DNA of 64,000 bases from Romanomermis culicivorax (Eukaryota > Nematoda > Enoplea > Mermithida > Mermithidae), in contig CAWUHX010000007.1 of NCBI GenBank assembly GCA_963922205.1, forward strand, positions 2,046,001 through 2,110,000. The letters run 5' to 3'. A program made the position numbers and the translations under genes. Position 1 is the stretch's first letter; the number at the start of each line of letters is the position of its first letter. Positions 31,413-43,600 of this stretch are shown in pieces. The notes beneath the pieces were generated by a model. It did no database searches. It worked only from the letters and a program-made list of their open reading frames with translations, and was not told the DNA's origin.

Positions 31413-33692
31413 TTATAGAAAGAATTCTTCGCCTGTATATTTGGAAAATTTGCCTCATTTATATTGATGATATTATCGTTTTCTTGAATTCATTTGAGGA
31501 ACATTTGGAAAACTTACAAATTATTTTCGATGCCCCCCGCACTGCCAACTTAATGCTTTGGCCTGACAAGTGTGAATCTCTACTGCTGCAAGTCAAGTTT
31601 TTGGGACACTTCCTTAATGCAGAAGGAATCGCCACCGATCCCGAGAAAGTCAAAGCCATCGCCGAGTATGAGTTCCCCCAAACAAGAAGGGTATGCAGAG
31701 TTTTTTAGGTCTCATGCAATGGTGCAAACCCTTCATCCGGCAATCTGCCACATTGTCAAGCCTGGTTTACGTGTTACTCAGCCACAATTCCAAATAGGAA
31801 GTCACCGAAGATCATAAAAAAGCACTTGATGGCATCAAACAAGCCTTAACCTCATCGCCCTTCCTCTGTTACCCCGTGTACGATGGCATAGCTCAATTCC
31901 TCATTCAAACTGACGCAAGTACCATCACCATCAGCTCAGTATTATACCAAGAAAGTGGCAATGACAAATGGGTAATTGCCTATAACAGTCATGTTCTTAC
32001 CAATGCTGAAACCCGCTATAGCACCATGGAAAGAGAATGTCTCGCCATCATCTACGGATTGGGCATGTACTGCCACTACGTCTATGGCCAGAAAGTTATT
32101 GTACACACCAATCATAAGCCGCTCGAATGGCTAAAAGATGAGGAACATCACAATTCCCAACTACAATGATTCACCATCAATCTTCAAGATTACATTTACA
32201 AAGTTGAATATGTCAAAGGTAAAGATAACGCCTGTGCTGATTTTTTATTCAGAAAAGATGATCGCATGAAGCCACCAATCTGGAGTACAGAGGAATTAGC
32301 CACCGAGATTTTTCGCCCTCAATTTCAATCCACCAGTGGGATATTGTATGCTGACCCCATAGTAACCCATATTTCATCGGTTGGCATCTCACCACCCACC
32401 CAAATCACTGCAGACATAAATGCCATCACCCATGCTATTTTGAAACAACCAATCAATCAACCCACACTCTCTCGACCTGTTTTACCAGTGGTGAACTATG
32501 CCCTGCCTTCAGTCAAAACTATCGCCATCGCTATGCAAGAAGAAATGCAGCATCTGCAAGCTGCGGACCGCACCACTATAAAAATCATCCAAACCCTACA
32601 AAATGCTAAGGCCCCAAAACAACCATCTATTTTCTTCAGGGAAGACAGCATCTTATATCGACAAGTAAAAGATCTTCACCAACTTGTCCTTCCTGCCTCC
32701 CTAGTTGACCAAAAACTTCATCAATTCCACAGCACAAAGATTTTGAACCACCGAGGATCCAACTGCACCGTAGCAGCATAAAAAATCATTTTTGGTGGCC
32801 CTGTATGGAAGAAGCCATTCGCCATTGGATAAAGAGTTGTGAAATTTGTCAATTACCCTCACCGCACTGCCTTTATTGCCAATACAACTGACACACTCTT
32901 TTGAGATTTTGGCTACGGACATTGTCAACATCTACCTTGTAGGGGAAAGAGATCCTATGTTATTGTTTTTCAGGATTATTTCACAAAATGGGTCTCGGCG
33001 CATCTCATTCCGGATCAAAAGGCGTCAACAATTGTTGAATGCTTCCTGAGCAATGTTGTCCTTGCCCACAATAGCCCCTCGTCCTCCTTCCCAACCAGGG
33101 TGGATGTTTTAGTTCGAAATTAATGCAAGAAGTATGTGAGCTACTCAAAATACGCAAAGTCAAGACCAAGGCCTACCATTGCTAATGCAACGGCCTGGTT
33201 GAGCGTTTCAATCGAATGCTCATCACTCAACTAAAGAAATATGCCACTGACAACCCGGACAATTGGAAGTGCTACTTGTCCTATGCCATCTTTGCTTAAA
33301 ATGCAACCTGGCACACAATGATGCGCCACTCACCATTTAGCCTGCTATGTGGCTACGAACCCTGCATCACTTTCGATTATGATTGCGCACGCCCCCTCAT
33401 CCTACCACTCAATTAGGATGCGTATCAACATATCCTGACCCAAGCGCAACTAAAAATGTATGAATCAATCATGACTAAAATGGACAAAGCTGCCGACACT
33501 AGCAAAAAGTATTTTGATCAAAATGCCTGCAAACCTGAAATCAACATTAACAATCTTGTCCTACTGACCAACATGCAAAAATCCAACAAGATACAGCCCG
33601 ATTTCATTGGCCCTTTCATCATTACTGATGCAATCTACCTTCACATGAACATCGTTACAATCGATACGCTTGACGAGGTATCTACTTTGTGA
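31412..33692 (+). pseudogene. Ty3/gypsy retrotransposon pol fragment (RT, RNase H, integrase)
   Basis: The order is that of Ty3/gypsy pol. Reverse transcriptase starts mid-palm with WKICLIYIDDIIVF (catalytic YIDD at about 31460-31471). RNase H lies at 31870-32170 (QTDAS, then MERECLAIIYG). Next comes a linker domain (32266-32760), the integrase zinc finger (about 32700-32870), and the DDE core with CNGLVERFNRM near 33185-33215. The integrase C-terminus carries the GPF motif (DFIGPFIITDA) near 33600. The front of pol (protease, RT fingers) and gag are missing because the left end is fused to the capsid gene. There are at least six stops or frameshifts. One RNase H catalytic Asp is Asn (HTNHKPLEWL, about 32110). 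It is dead. Confidence 0.85.
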
Positions 33693-34016
33693 TTGAAGCC
33701 TTTCATTCCTTGCCAAGCCAAAGATGCTTTTGTTTCTGAAGCGGATGGACCCCATCAGCCAACCCACACTTCACAGTCGCAATAAGTTTGATTCAAAATA
33801 TTTTGGTGATAAGCGCTCATCATGCCAAGCTTGTACATAACCTCCGCCCTTTTATTTACTTGAGATCATGGTGATGGACACCACTGATCAACCGACACAC
33901 AATGGAGGTGTAAACCTCACTTTATTACAATCACTCAATTTCTTTTTCCACTCAATGACAAGATACCTGTACTTTACTACATCACCACTACACTACCCAT
34001 TCGACCCAATACCCAT
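33693..34016 (+). other. 3' untranslated part of the gypsy element
   Basis: Sequence between the integrase stop and a polypurine tract. It has no further domain. Confidence 0.45.
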
Positions 34017-34310
34017 TTAGGAGGGGGCTTTTCTGTAACATAGGTTCTGTTTGGTGTGTGGTCATTTGGTTTACTTCCACCCAACCTTGGCCATTTCCAC
34101 TCTCATAAGACTAACTGGGAAAAGTTGATCTCAGTTTCCCCTAATTTAGTGTTGCTTGTAGTGCTTTGTAATTAATGTTATTTTCACACTTTCCCAACTT
34201 TACACTCTTTTCACCTTTCAGCAACTTAGTTTATTTTTATTCATTTCTCATCTTTGCTTTCCCTTCAAATAGTCAATTTTTGCCACCACTCCGTCAATTT
34301 CTTTTGCTAC
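34017..34310 (+). other. Polypurine tract and putative LTR
   Basis: TAGGAGGGGGCT at 34017-34028 followed by TGTAACA at 34034 is the layout of a polypurine tract and LTR start. The next 270 bp are C/T-rich and non-coding. I could not find the second LTR, so the right border is a guess, set by the downstream Gag-like start codon at about 34312. Confidence 0.4.
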
Positions 34311-34311
34311 A

Positions 34312-36470
34312 ATGACAACCCTGTCTACATCATCCACAGCACACGAGGCTCCGCCATATCCCGAGTCTCTGAATGTCAATGAGCGATATGTCTGATGGGG
34401 TGAATGGCAACTGCATCAAAATGACATCAGTTTCTGCTGCAACAGTATTTTCCTATCTTTGCATGCACTTCTTTTAGCTTTTCTATTACTGTGCATGCCG
34501 TCTGACCTGTACTTGGGACCCCATGGGATACTTCTGCCTTTGCCACATCACCTAAATGCCCATGGTCAGCCCCCACAATCTCTCAATTGTCAAGCTATGG
34601 CTCAACTCATTTCCATAGCCAGCTGCTGCTTTGACTGGCCTGTACTACAATTTTTGTCACCTCGCTCAAGTGATCCAATCAAAATTGTCAAAGACCCGCC
34701 TGGATCAATGACATCCTCGCCCAAGTTTCAGCTGTCTGGGGGACCATTTAAACCTGATTTTGGTGCAGAACAACTTTCTTTTCTTGGTCAAAACTTGAAG
34801 TCAACCTTTGGACTGGCTCAACCATCACCATCCCCCACTACCCACTGTTGTCTTACGTGAACTAATGCACCCACTCTTGTTTAGAAAATAACATCAAACG
34901 TCTGATCTGTGTCGCTGACCTCGAATGTTGGTATGTCTCCCTGTTCACCTGGCCACCCAACCTGTTGCCACCACCCATTTTCCTCGCGCCCAGATGTTTG
35001 GGGGCAGCCCTTGCCACCCAGCCCTTGCCAAACTTCAGGGGCTATATGTTGGTCAGTTTCGACACCGAGTCCATCATGGCTGGTGACTTCAAAAATTTTA
35101 AGTTCGCAGTCCTCATGCCAGAGGATTCCACAGTGTCTAGCTGCCCGCATTATATTCAACTTGCGTTCTCCAACAGAACCATGTTCATCTTCGAGACTTT
35201 CACTGCAACACAGGAACGTTCCCTTGTTGATGGGGAACACACCATCATCATCTCTTTTGATGGAGCTGATGACTGGGCCGGAATCTACACACTTCTTAGC
35301 ACTCAATTTTGCACCAATTGCCAAAATAAAAATAAAGACCCCGTAGTAAAGGCCATCCACTTGGACACATTACCTTCTACAACTGTCACACCAATGCCAG
35401 CCACAAGTACTTCAGTAGGGGCCACCACGAGCATTGCAGACTGGCAGCCGACCTTGGTCATTGCCACCGACCTGTACTTGGAGCCCTTCCCCTGGCCAGT
35501 ATGGTCCTACATGCTGAACCACAACTGCCGACCCAGGCAGTTACGCTGCCCAATTACATTCGTTTTTGCACCAAGGATCCAATGCATTCAATTATGCTGG
35601 CAAAGCCATGCTATCCTCCCAGAATCGATCTGAATGTTGAATTCTTCTCACTGCGCACCATGCAAGAGATGGTGCTGATAAACTTTTTCAGTCAACTGGG
35701 TATACACATTTATGATTGCCATTCACATTCGTGCCACAAACCCCTCATTGTCTATTTACCAATATTATCATGACCACTATCATCCAAGCTCCCTCAAAAC
35801 CTGAATACCCGTCTCCCCCCAAGTCGCCACTCTCATCTTGTGATGGGTCGTGGGCATTTGGGCCGAAGAACTCAGATGCATTGACGCTGTCCACACTGCC
35901 CATTTCACCTTGTTTCTTTATGAGACTCCCAGCTTGTACAACCTATCTTGTTTAGTCCAGGCCTACAACACCGCTGTTGGCCTTATCAATTCCTGGATGG
36001 CGTACCCCCAATACAGGCCGTTCCCATTGCAGCCCGACACAGCCGATATATACTGTATCTTTTTGCAATATTACAGCAAAATGGATCATCCAGTCCTGAT
36101 GTTGTGTTGCCACAACTTTTTGGCATGCTGGAATTTACTCCGGCCACAACCTTTGCCATCCACAGGTCTCCCGCCGGATGTTGGTTCCACTGCCGACTCC
36201 ACCACCCAGAACCAACCCACAATTACCAATCCCCGCGCACGCTTACATGTCATCTTCTCATCGCAGGGCCGACGCCGACTGTTATGGCCACCCTCAGTAT
36301 CATTCACAAACTGACTGCTGCAACGACCAATACAATTCTTGCTGCGACTGTCCCCACTGTCCCAATAATGGATACGATAACCATGATGACTATCGAAACC
36401 ACCCACATTCCGCTTCATCGGATCATCGCCATTACCGTCGCCATTGATCCAACATTATTTTCTGTATAGT
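34312..36470 (+). pseudogene. Degenerate copy of the Gag-like family
   Basis: An ATG at 34312 opens MTTLSTSSTAHEAPPYPES, which stops after about 27 codons. Similar sequence then continues in changing frames. The clearest parts are LPNYIRFCTKDPMHSIMLA (about 35555) and WAEELRCIDAVHTAHF with [18 protein letters not shown] (35855-36010). The second part aligns with 27710-28426 (minus strand), as does the His/Asp-rich tail (36180-36440). Multiple stops and frameshifts break it. Overlapping long frames on both strands here are shadows caused by its higher GC content. Confidence 0.6.
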
Positions 36471-37046
36471 AAGTTTTTGTTTTGTTTACTTTTGTTACTC
36501 ACCTCATTTTTTCTACCAGTTGTTTTGTACTAATCTTGTTTTTGTGCTTTATTGTTTGTACTAGTTTCCCTTCCCGCCGTGCAGCTGTTACCCATCTGTT
36601 ACAGTACTGATGCTCTGAAGTGTTCTACCACTAACCACACTCGCCACCGTAAGATTGTCCTTTTTCCCCACCTGCGGCATCACTGTTCTTTGCGATTATG
36701 TTTCGGGATTTTGCCTGAAGGTAGTGGCTAGCCTCACCCTCCTGAAAGTAGTGGCCAGCCTCACCATGGACTCGTATGATGGTGCGCTCCAGTATATCAG
36801 TGTGGACAGAGTGATGATTCGGGTCACAGTGTTGCAATTGTATTTGGGCCTCACTAATTGCGGACCGAGTTGGGAGGTCTCGCCCTACGCCTCGCCAAAT
36901 TGGCTCAAAACACTACAGTGACTCCATTGGCCCCACTGTGTGCCATCAAAGGACTCCTTCAGCCATCCTCCTGATGGCCTGTAAAGGTCGAGGTCCCTTC
37001 CCCTTGCCAGTTTTGTTCATGGCGATTGCTTAGGACGATCTACTGC
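36471..37046 (+). other. Downstream part of the Gag-like element
   Basis: It starts with the stretch shared with 27545-27640. A duplicated phrase GTAGTGGC(T/C)AGCCTCACC occurs at about 36721 and 36750. Short frames (for example 36655-36921) are not recognisable. The polymerase expected for a full element is absent. Confidence 0.4.
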
Positions 37047-37700
37047 AAGGGGGAGGGGTGTTGTAGTGTGTTTCCACCGATTTTAGGATTTTCGTATAAG
37101 ATTGTCGATTTTATGAAGATGCGTGCAAGTTCAAAGTGGATTGGGCGAAGCGGACCATCAAAGAGTGTCTTACTGTAGCCCGGATTTGGCAGGGCTCCCT
37201 ATTAGTGTGTTGTTATTGTGTATTCTTTTCACTAGTTATGTCCTCCTGCATTTTGCTGTATTTCCCCTGCACGCGGGACATTTCCTTATTGCTCCGCCCA
37301 CATTCTATTTTGTATACGTAAGTTCTTTTCCATTAGGTAAAATTATTAGGAGAGAGTTCTCTCTTTTGGTCTAAGCATTTGGGAATTCAAATTAGGAAAC
37401 TGAAGGTTTTCTAAATTGGATTATTTCTTTGTGGGGTTTAAGTACTTTAAGAGCTTAAGTTTTCAGGGTTTTGGAAACACATGCATTAAGGACAATTCCT
37501 GGACCCAACTCCTGCCTGCCTTTATCCAAAGCCCAGACATATTTTCAAATACAACATTTGCTGATGCTCACACCCAATTTATACGCCTACCACAGCATTG
37601 ATATCGATGGACCATCAAATTTGGTGACTTTATTGAAGTTTACATCCTATTATTGGCATTCTGTTCATAGAATTATGATACGAAAAATCGGTGGAGATGT
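37047..37700 (+). other. Polypurine tract and putative LTR
   Basis: AAGGGGGAGGGG at 37047-37058 is followed directly by TGTTGTAGTGTG, as at a 3' LTR border. The right end of the LTR could not be fixed. The rest of the stretch is AT-rich and non-coding. Confidence 0.4.
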
Positions 37701-37879
37701 CAAGAAAGTACCGTAAGAAAGATTACAGTGTCAAATGACTGCAGTGTGGAATATAATATGCTCCGGGTTGAACTCGCAATAGTGATATTTTGAAAAGCTG
37801 ATAAAGTTGTAATAAATTTTGACCATAATAAACAAAGTCAACAAATTGCAGCTGAGAAGCAAAATATTTACAGTGTGGT

Positions 37880-38110
37880 TTATACATTTAACGGAGCTCA
37901 GAGATCTGGGGAGCTGAAGCGACCATTTTGTCGGTGGGGTCAACAATTTCCCAAAATTTTAGGGGGTCTTCGACGGAGAAAATTTCGAATTTTTCGCTCA
38001 AAAAGTCCTAAAACTTCAAAAATAGGATTTTTGTCTAAAAAGCATGGAAATATGTATTTACGGTGCGAAGCACCAAAAAAATTAACTTGTTTGACCATTT
38101 TTTGTTGAAA
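37880..38110 (-). repeat. Partial inverted MITE-B-like copy
   Basis: It contains CGGTGCGAAGCACC (GC hairpin word) flanked by AAAAAGCATGGAAATATGTA and AACTTGTTTGACCATTTTTT, in the order expected for family B read on the minus strand. Confidence 0.4.
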
Positions 38111-38231
38111 TTGAAATTTTTATGTCGCTAATATTTAAATTATAAGAATGTTCCAGCTGTCGCCCTGCGAAAAAGTTGTAGGACCCGCCCTCCAATATAA
38201 GGTGCACTTTGGAAAATTAAATGAAGCGCCA

Positions 38232-39180
38232 GTCTCTATTTGTTCTATCCCACTTTGGCGTCCGTCCCAACTTGGCATACAATGCTATATTAAAGGCTAA
38301 ATATAGAAATCTCATCTTGGCGTCCATTCCAAAATTGGCGTCCAATGCATCATAAAATCAAGGTTAAATTGATTCTTCCATTTTTTCATCTTCTTGGTCT
38401 TCGAATTTATCTTTATTTGTTCTCTTCCTTTAACTTTACTTCATTTTATGTTTGTTTTTCTCCTCTGAGACTTTTTATGTAGGCATCCCTATCTATAATT
38501 TGTGTACTACTTGCATTCATACAATTTAATACATCAACATTTTATTACACTACTAACCAAATGCGAAATGAATAAAAGGAGTAATAGAGAAAATGGAAGG
38601 GAAAATCGAAAGAGAAAGAAAGAAAAACCGAAACACAGACAAAAAATTAAACAGAAAAAGAATACAGAGAAAAATAAACAAAAAAAGGTGAGGATAAGAT
38701 GAATAGGAAAAACCAAGCTCCCATACTGGAGAATCAAGTGGAGCAGCGGCCCTCACCGACCAAGTACCATTCAAATAACCAAGGAATTAAGTAGCTAGAC
38801 TGGAGTCAAAAAGTCGACCATAATTACAAAGATCCAGATCCCCTTTATCCATAGTTGCTCTGCCAGAGCAACGAGGCAACAAAGCATCTCAGAGCTCTGG
38901 GATTATGGAGCTGAGAGTTGATCCCTATGTGAATTATTATGGAGCTGAGAGTTGATCTCTATGTGAAAATATGAGTAAAATTAACGAATATTGAAAAAGT
39001 CCTACAACTGTAATAATATGTGTATTACTCGCAAATGCATATTCTTCAATAATCAATAAAAAGCGAATTTGGTTTAATTTTGATCCGAAGCATGAAATAC
39101 GCCAAGTCAAGACGGACGCAAAATTAAGACGGACGTCAAGTTAGGATGGCCGCCAAGTTCGGACATAATCGGTTCTATTA
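38232..39180. mobile_element. Foldback element with GGCGTCC...TTGGC words
   Basis: The left arm (about 38255-38350) repeats words such as CTTGGCGTCC and CCAACTTGGC. The right arm (about 39100-39165) carries their complements (GCCAAGTCAAGACGGACG, GACGGACGTCAAG). The loop has an A/G-rich side (38575-38700), like the loop of the element at 24850. An exact local duplication of GGAGCTGAGAGTTGATC lies at about 38906 and 38940. It is non-coding. Confidence 0.7.
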
Positions 39181-40271
39181 GAATAAGTAAATACGTATGT
39201 ATTTTATGGTTCTTTATAGTATTCGTATGAATCATTTTTCCTGCTTTCCAATGCTTTTGGCGATAATCATGATGAAGTGCAACGTATGGACATTCTTGGG
39301 TAAATGCATGCAAAGTTTTCTTTGAAAGCTGAATTTTTGTAGGAACGGTATAACTTAATCGTCAATTTGTACAAGTCAAGGATTCCTCCGATTGCGCTCG
39401 CCTTTGTTTTGCGCGGATGTAATTCAAAGCCCTTTATTAATCGCCGAAGGGTCGAACGACCCTCGCGTCCGTTGATTCGAATCGGATAGAATCAGCGAGG
39501 CATCACGGAAATTAAATCACACTATAATTTAAATGCTTTTCCACGACGAGGGCCTCGGTTTCACGGAACGTTCGAATGCCATGGCGTTTTACGCTGAAGC
39601 AGAACAATTTTTGGGCTGGTGTTTGGACGGCCGTGTCGAAAAATTTTGACGAGCGAACTTGACGATTTTGCGCAATTGAAGTCGTAGAATAGTATGTTGA
39701 GTTAAATTGTATTTTTCCTCGCATTTACCTGTAAACTACTGAATAAAGGCCTTGTGAGTTGTGTGATTGCTGATATTTGCGCATTCGGGAAAGTATAAAT
39801 CATTACTGGAAGCATGGAAATGGGAAAAATGAAAGAAATATTTTTTAAAACAGTGTATCCTTTAAATTATTTGATTTAAAAATGCAATTTTCAACCGTAT
39901 TATAAATTTTAACGACACGAGTGCATAAAAGGGTTTCACCCAATCTACTTTATTTGCTCTCTTTCTTCCTGTGGTTGTCTAATGGTGCGTCGTTGCTATA
40001 CTTGTTTCTCTCGAAAAGACTGAGAAATCAACTTCAGCAATAATTTCTATACCTCGCTAGAAAATCGAACTTTTTTCAACTCTGCATATGCTTCCCAATT
40101 TAATGGAAACCTGCACGTCCGTATACAAGAGAATATACTAAATATAGTAGATAAAAACTAACTGACCAAGTTTGTCAACTTTTTACCGCCGCCATGGCAA
40201 CCATATGCCCATTTATCCAACTGAGCGCCACTTGCCAGCGGATTCTATTTTATTGAAAAAAGCATCAAGAA
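39181..40271. other. Upstream region of the LDLa/vWA gene
   Basis: It contains a hairpin GGGTCGAACGACCC near 39450 and, on the minus strand, an unexplained 70-codon frame (39512-39724). The promoter of the gene that starts at 40272 should lie here, but I cannot point to a TATA box or initiator with confidence. Confidence 0.35.
39512..39724 (-). CDS. Unrecognised 70-codon frame, possible exon
   Basis: The frame begins MRGKIQFNSTYYSTTS and ends LNYSVI. It has balanced composition and no repeat similarity, unlike most frames here. TTTACAG-GTAAATG lies just upstream on the minus strand, so the frame may start in the wrong place or belong to a spliced gene. I do not recognise a domain, and it could be chance. 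Confidence 0.2.
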   Translation of the reverse strand: MRGKIQFNSTYYSTTSIAQNRQVRSSKFFDTAVQTPAQKLFCFSVKRHGIRTFRETEALVVEKHLNYSVI

Positions 40272-40622
40272 ATGATTTTTCTGATTGTAGCTATGTGTTT
40301 GATCAGCTTTCCTAACGTTTCGAGCCAGAATAAGACGACGTGGGAAAGTTCGTTCTTTGTTTTTTGTATAGTTATCAATGTTACCCTAGTTGTTTTTTAT
40401 AAATTGAGAAATCGTTTATGGTTTCACATCCGGTTCTTGTGCCGCTAATCAATTCGATTGCGGCGACGGTACCTGCATATCAAATTTACTTTTGTACGAT
40501 TGTTTTCCAGATTGTGCTGACGGAATTGATGAAGGTACTTTAATTGGATAGAGTGATGATGCCTTCATTTATATGTTTCTCCACAATTCAGAATGCTGGC
40601 CAGGAATGGTCAAATGTGATAA
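40272..40622 (+). CDS. Exons 1-3: signal peptide and first LDLa
   Basis: Exon 1 encodes the signal peptide and ends with a phase-1 donor GTTCGT, a weak site. Exon 2 (40409-40534) encodes [15 protein letters not shown] to DCADGIDE, a complete LDLa with the acidic Ca-binding box. Exon 3 (40592-40622) encodes [10 protein letters not shown], the start of a second LDLa. The introns are 61 and 57 bp. Confidence 0.85.
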
Positions 40623-43600
40623 GTAAGTGTTCATATAGTTTCATCATGGTTCGACGATTATTACTTTGTTGTCCTTTTCCTTTCTTCACTTACACTGCAT
40701 TTATTTGGAAATTATTTATTTAAAAGCAGCTAATAAATCATGAAATCAAACACCCTTCGGAGTCTTCTCGTCAGGAATCTTAAAAAATTTCGGAGCGCAC
40801 AATGCAACGTTTCCCTCTGAGGTCAGTGGAATATTGATTTTCGAAGGGTTTCATCATCTCGTTTCAGTCGGTGTCCAAAATTGAAAGGTTCAAACATAGT
40901 TGAGTGTTTAAGACACGATTTCTGAGAGATTCTACTTTCTGCTCTGTTGACCAATGATAAGTTGAAAATTTGTAATATCTGAAAAAGAGATATTTTGAGT
41001 AGTTTTACGCACTGTTTTTTCCACATTTGCACTATAATGTGGAAAAAAAATCTGGAATGTGAAAAAAAAATTTTGAGGTCTTTTCACAAACGTAGAAGAA
41101 AAATTTGAGGTTTTCGTATTGAAAAGGTGCATTTTAGGAGGTCCAAATCTCAAAATTTTCAGGCGCTTCGCGCCGGTTATAACTTTAATAATAGTTATTA
41201 TCTATTACCAAGCTCAGGCGCGGCTTTTAGCATGTCTACCTTTACTTACCATTTAATTTAAAATAGTTTTCATCATCTTAAACGTATTATTTCATGTTTA
41301 ATTGGCAATCCTGAATATTATATCTTTATATTCGATGATGATATCCGTATTTTTTCCTTCATAGATATTTTGTGAAAGATCAACACGTCAACTTTCTAAA
41401 CTTTTTGAAGCGTTTGTTCCTTTCTTAACGTAAATTGATTTCAAAAGCTTCATAGAAGTATTTTTGGAAAATTTCTACGCTTCTGACTCATAGCTTCTCG
41501 CCCAAATTTATGAAAGCTTACGAACAAATTAATGATTTTAAAATTTTTCGAATGATAAGTTTATAGAAATTACGATTTATGAACACAAAATTTAAATCTA
41601 ATTTTTGAGATATATGATCAGAATGATTATCAGAATGCTTTAAAAAGCTCAAAAACACTTAAATAAAGTGTTTGTGAGTATTTTCAAGCGAAAAAACTAG
41701 GATTTTAAGGCGAAAAAAAAATTTACACATGTGAAAAAAAATTTGACCTCTTTCCACATTTGTGGAAAACAGTTCGTGGAGAAAAACTGTGGTTTTACAT
41801 GCTGAGTAGCGCAACAACATTTATTTTGCATGAAATTTGCATAGCCACAGTACTCCAAAGTTTGGAACTTTTACATTTTTTGGCATTTTTTGATCTGAAC
41901 ACGTGGGCCAAAATATCACACATCAGAAAAGACGTGACCCTGAAACCAAATGTTCATTGCATGCAGAAAACCAACATTTTCTAATCCCTTACTTTAGACT
42001 TTATTTCGTTTCAAAGTGTCTAAACGGAAATCAAAATAAACCGAAAAATTAGTTTGGGGCCCTGCTTGGGCATTTTGCCATAAGATGCATCAAAATTTTT
42101 TTCTTGATTTCTGTAGCCACTAATCTGTGACATATTGTCTTAAAATTTGAATCAAATTTATATGCCGTTTTGGAAGCTATAGGGATCTGAGCAATCTGAA
42201 AGTTGATACAAAAATGCTGCTTAATGCCAGTGAATATGCCCTTAACGGGATGCAGGAAACATTTAAAACGTTCGGATTAGACGAATAAAAGAAAAATGTG
42301 AGTCGAATGACTGGTAAAATTTAATCGATCAATTTACAATGGTCGCACAACAGGATGCCTCAGAAGAGATGCAACAAAAAAGACCTCATCAATAATTTCA
42401 CCGGAAAAAATTCGAAGCTGCGAGCTTAATGTTACAAAATAAGTGTCGGCTGTCTGACTTGGCCTATGTTATAAGCTGTGCGAAAGAGCTATACAGTTGA
42501 AGACACCCTGTTTCACAACACGTGGCATTAGCCAGACGAAAGTAAGGCAAATGATAGTAGATTGCAGTGCTTTTCCAATAAAGCAAAGAGTATCCCAATA
42601 CCTCTTGCCATGTTTCTGTAAATAGATTTCAAACAATCACTCGATTTCTGAAATTAATAAAAATTTACGAAGTTTTCGGTTTTTCATTTGCAGCACTTTG
42701 TTGAGAAACCATCAAGTCTAGATCAACGACAATTTATCAGGACTTCGAGCCACATCTTTTCATCTAATGTATTGAGTGAAGACGCATCCTGTGCTCCCAG
42801 AACTTTACTGATTGGACATTTATCCAGATTCAGAAACACATTTGAATGCAAATCTTTACAGCTGCCAAAACGGTGCGCGATGATGAGATGTTATTTTCGC
42901 CACTATTGTATTAGTGTATGAACTAAAGAATAAAAAGATAAAATTCTGCGGCATCGTAGGTGAAGGCGCTCGGGAGTGCCTCTAAACAGAATTTTTATTT
43001 ATTTTTGCTTCTCATTCTCGGCTGTAAAAACTTTCTTGCCGTGTGTAAAATGTTTGTAGAACAAAGAGTAGATCAAACTATAGTCCGTTAGTTATTTGAT
43101 AATTCTATAGTACATAAATAAATTTATCACAATGGGTAGACAAGGGCCATTTGGAAAATGCGATAGTTTCTAAACAATTTTCATAAGTAAACCTTCTTCA
43201 GAGCTGTGCAGCTTTCAAAACGGTAGAAAAATTCTGATGAAAATTCAACTAAAAAGTAAAATTGTATGAGCTATAAAATAAGAAAATAGAATTCTGAGAC
43301 ATCCGATGGGAAGGTGCTCGGGAGTGCCTATTTTGTCAATTTAGACGGCTCATCTTGGACGTTTTAAAGTCTCTGAAAAATGTAATATGCAATTATTTAC
43401 TGCAAATATTACATCAAACGACGGCTTATCCTCTCTTGTGTAAAATGAATATGCATTTAACGAATAAGATCAATTCGATCCCGAAATATCGCTTAGCTAG
43501 CACGACCACTGAAAAATGCCACAAATACATAAATTTTCAAACTTTAGCATACTGTAGCTGTGTGAATTTTTGTTTTCAAGCAAAATCAATGATACCATGA

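Noticed and set aside
34881-35360. 159-codon minus-strand frame
   Set aside because: Shadow of the plus-strand Gag-like pseudogene, which has the homologous partner.
38534-38774. Two hydrophobic minus-strand frames
   Set aside because: Same cause: A/G-rich loop of the 38232-39180 foldback element.
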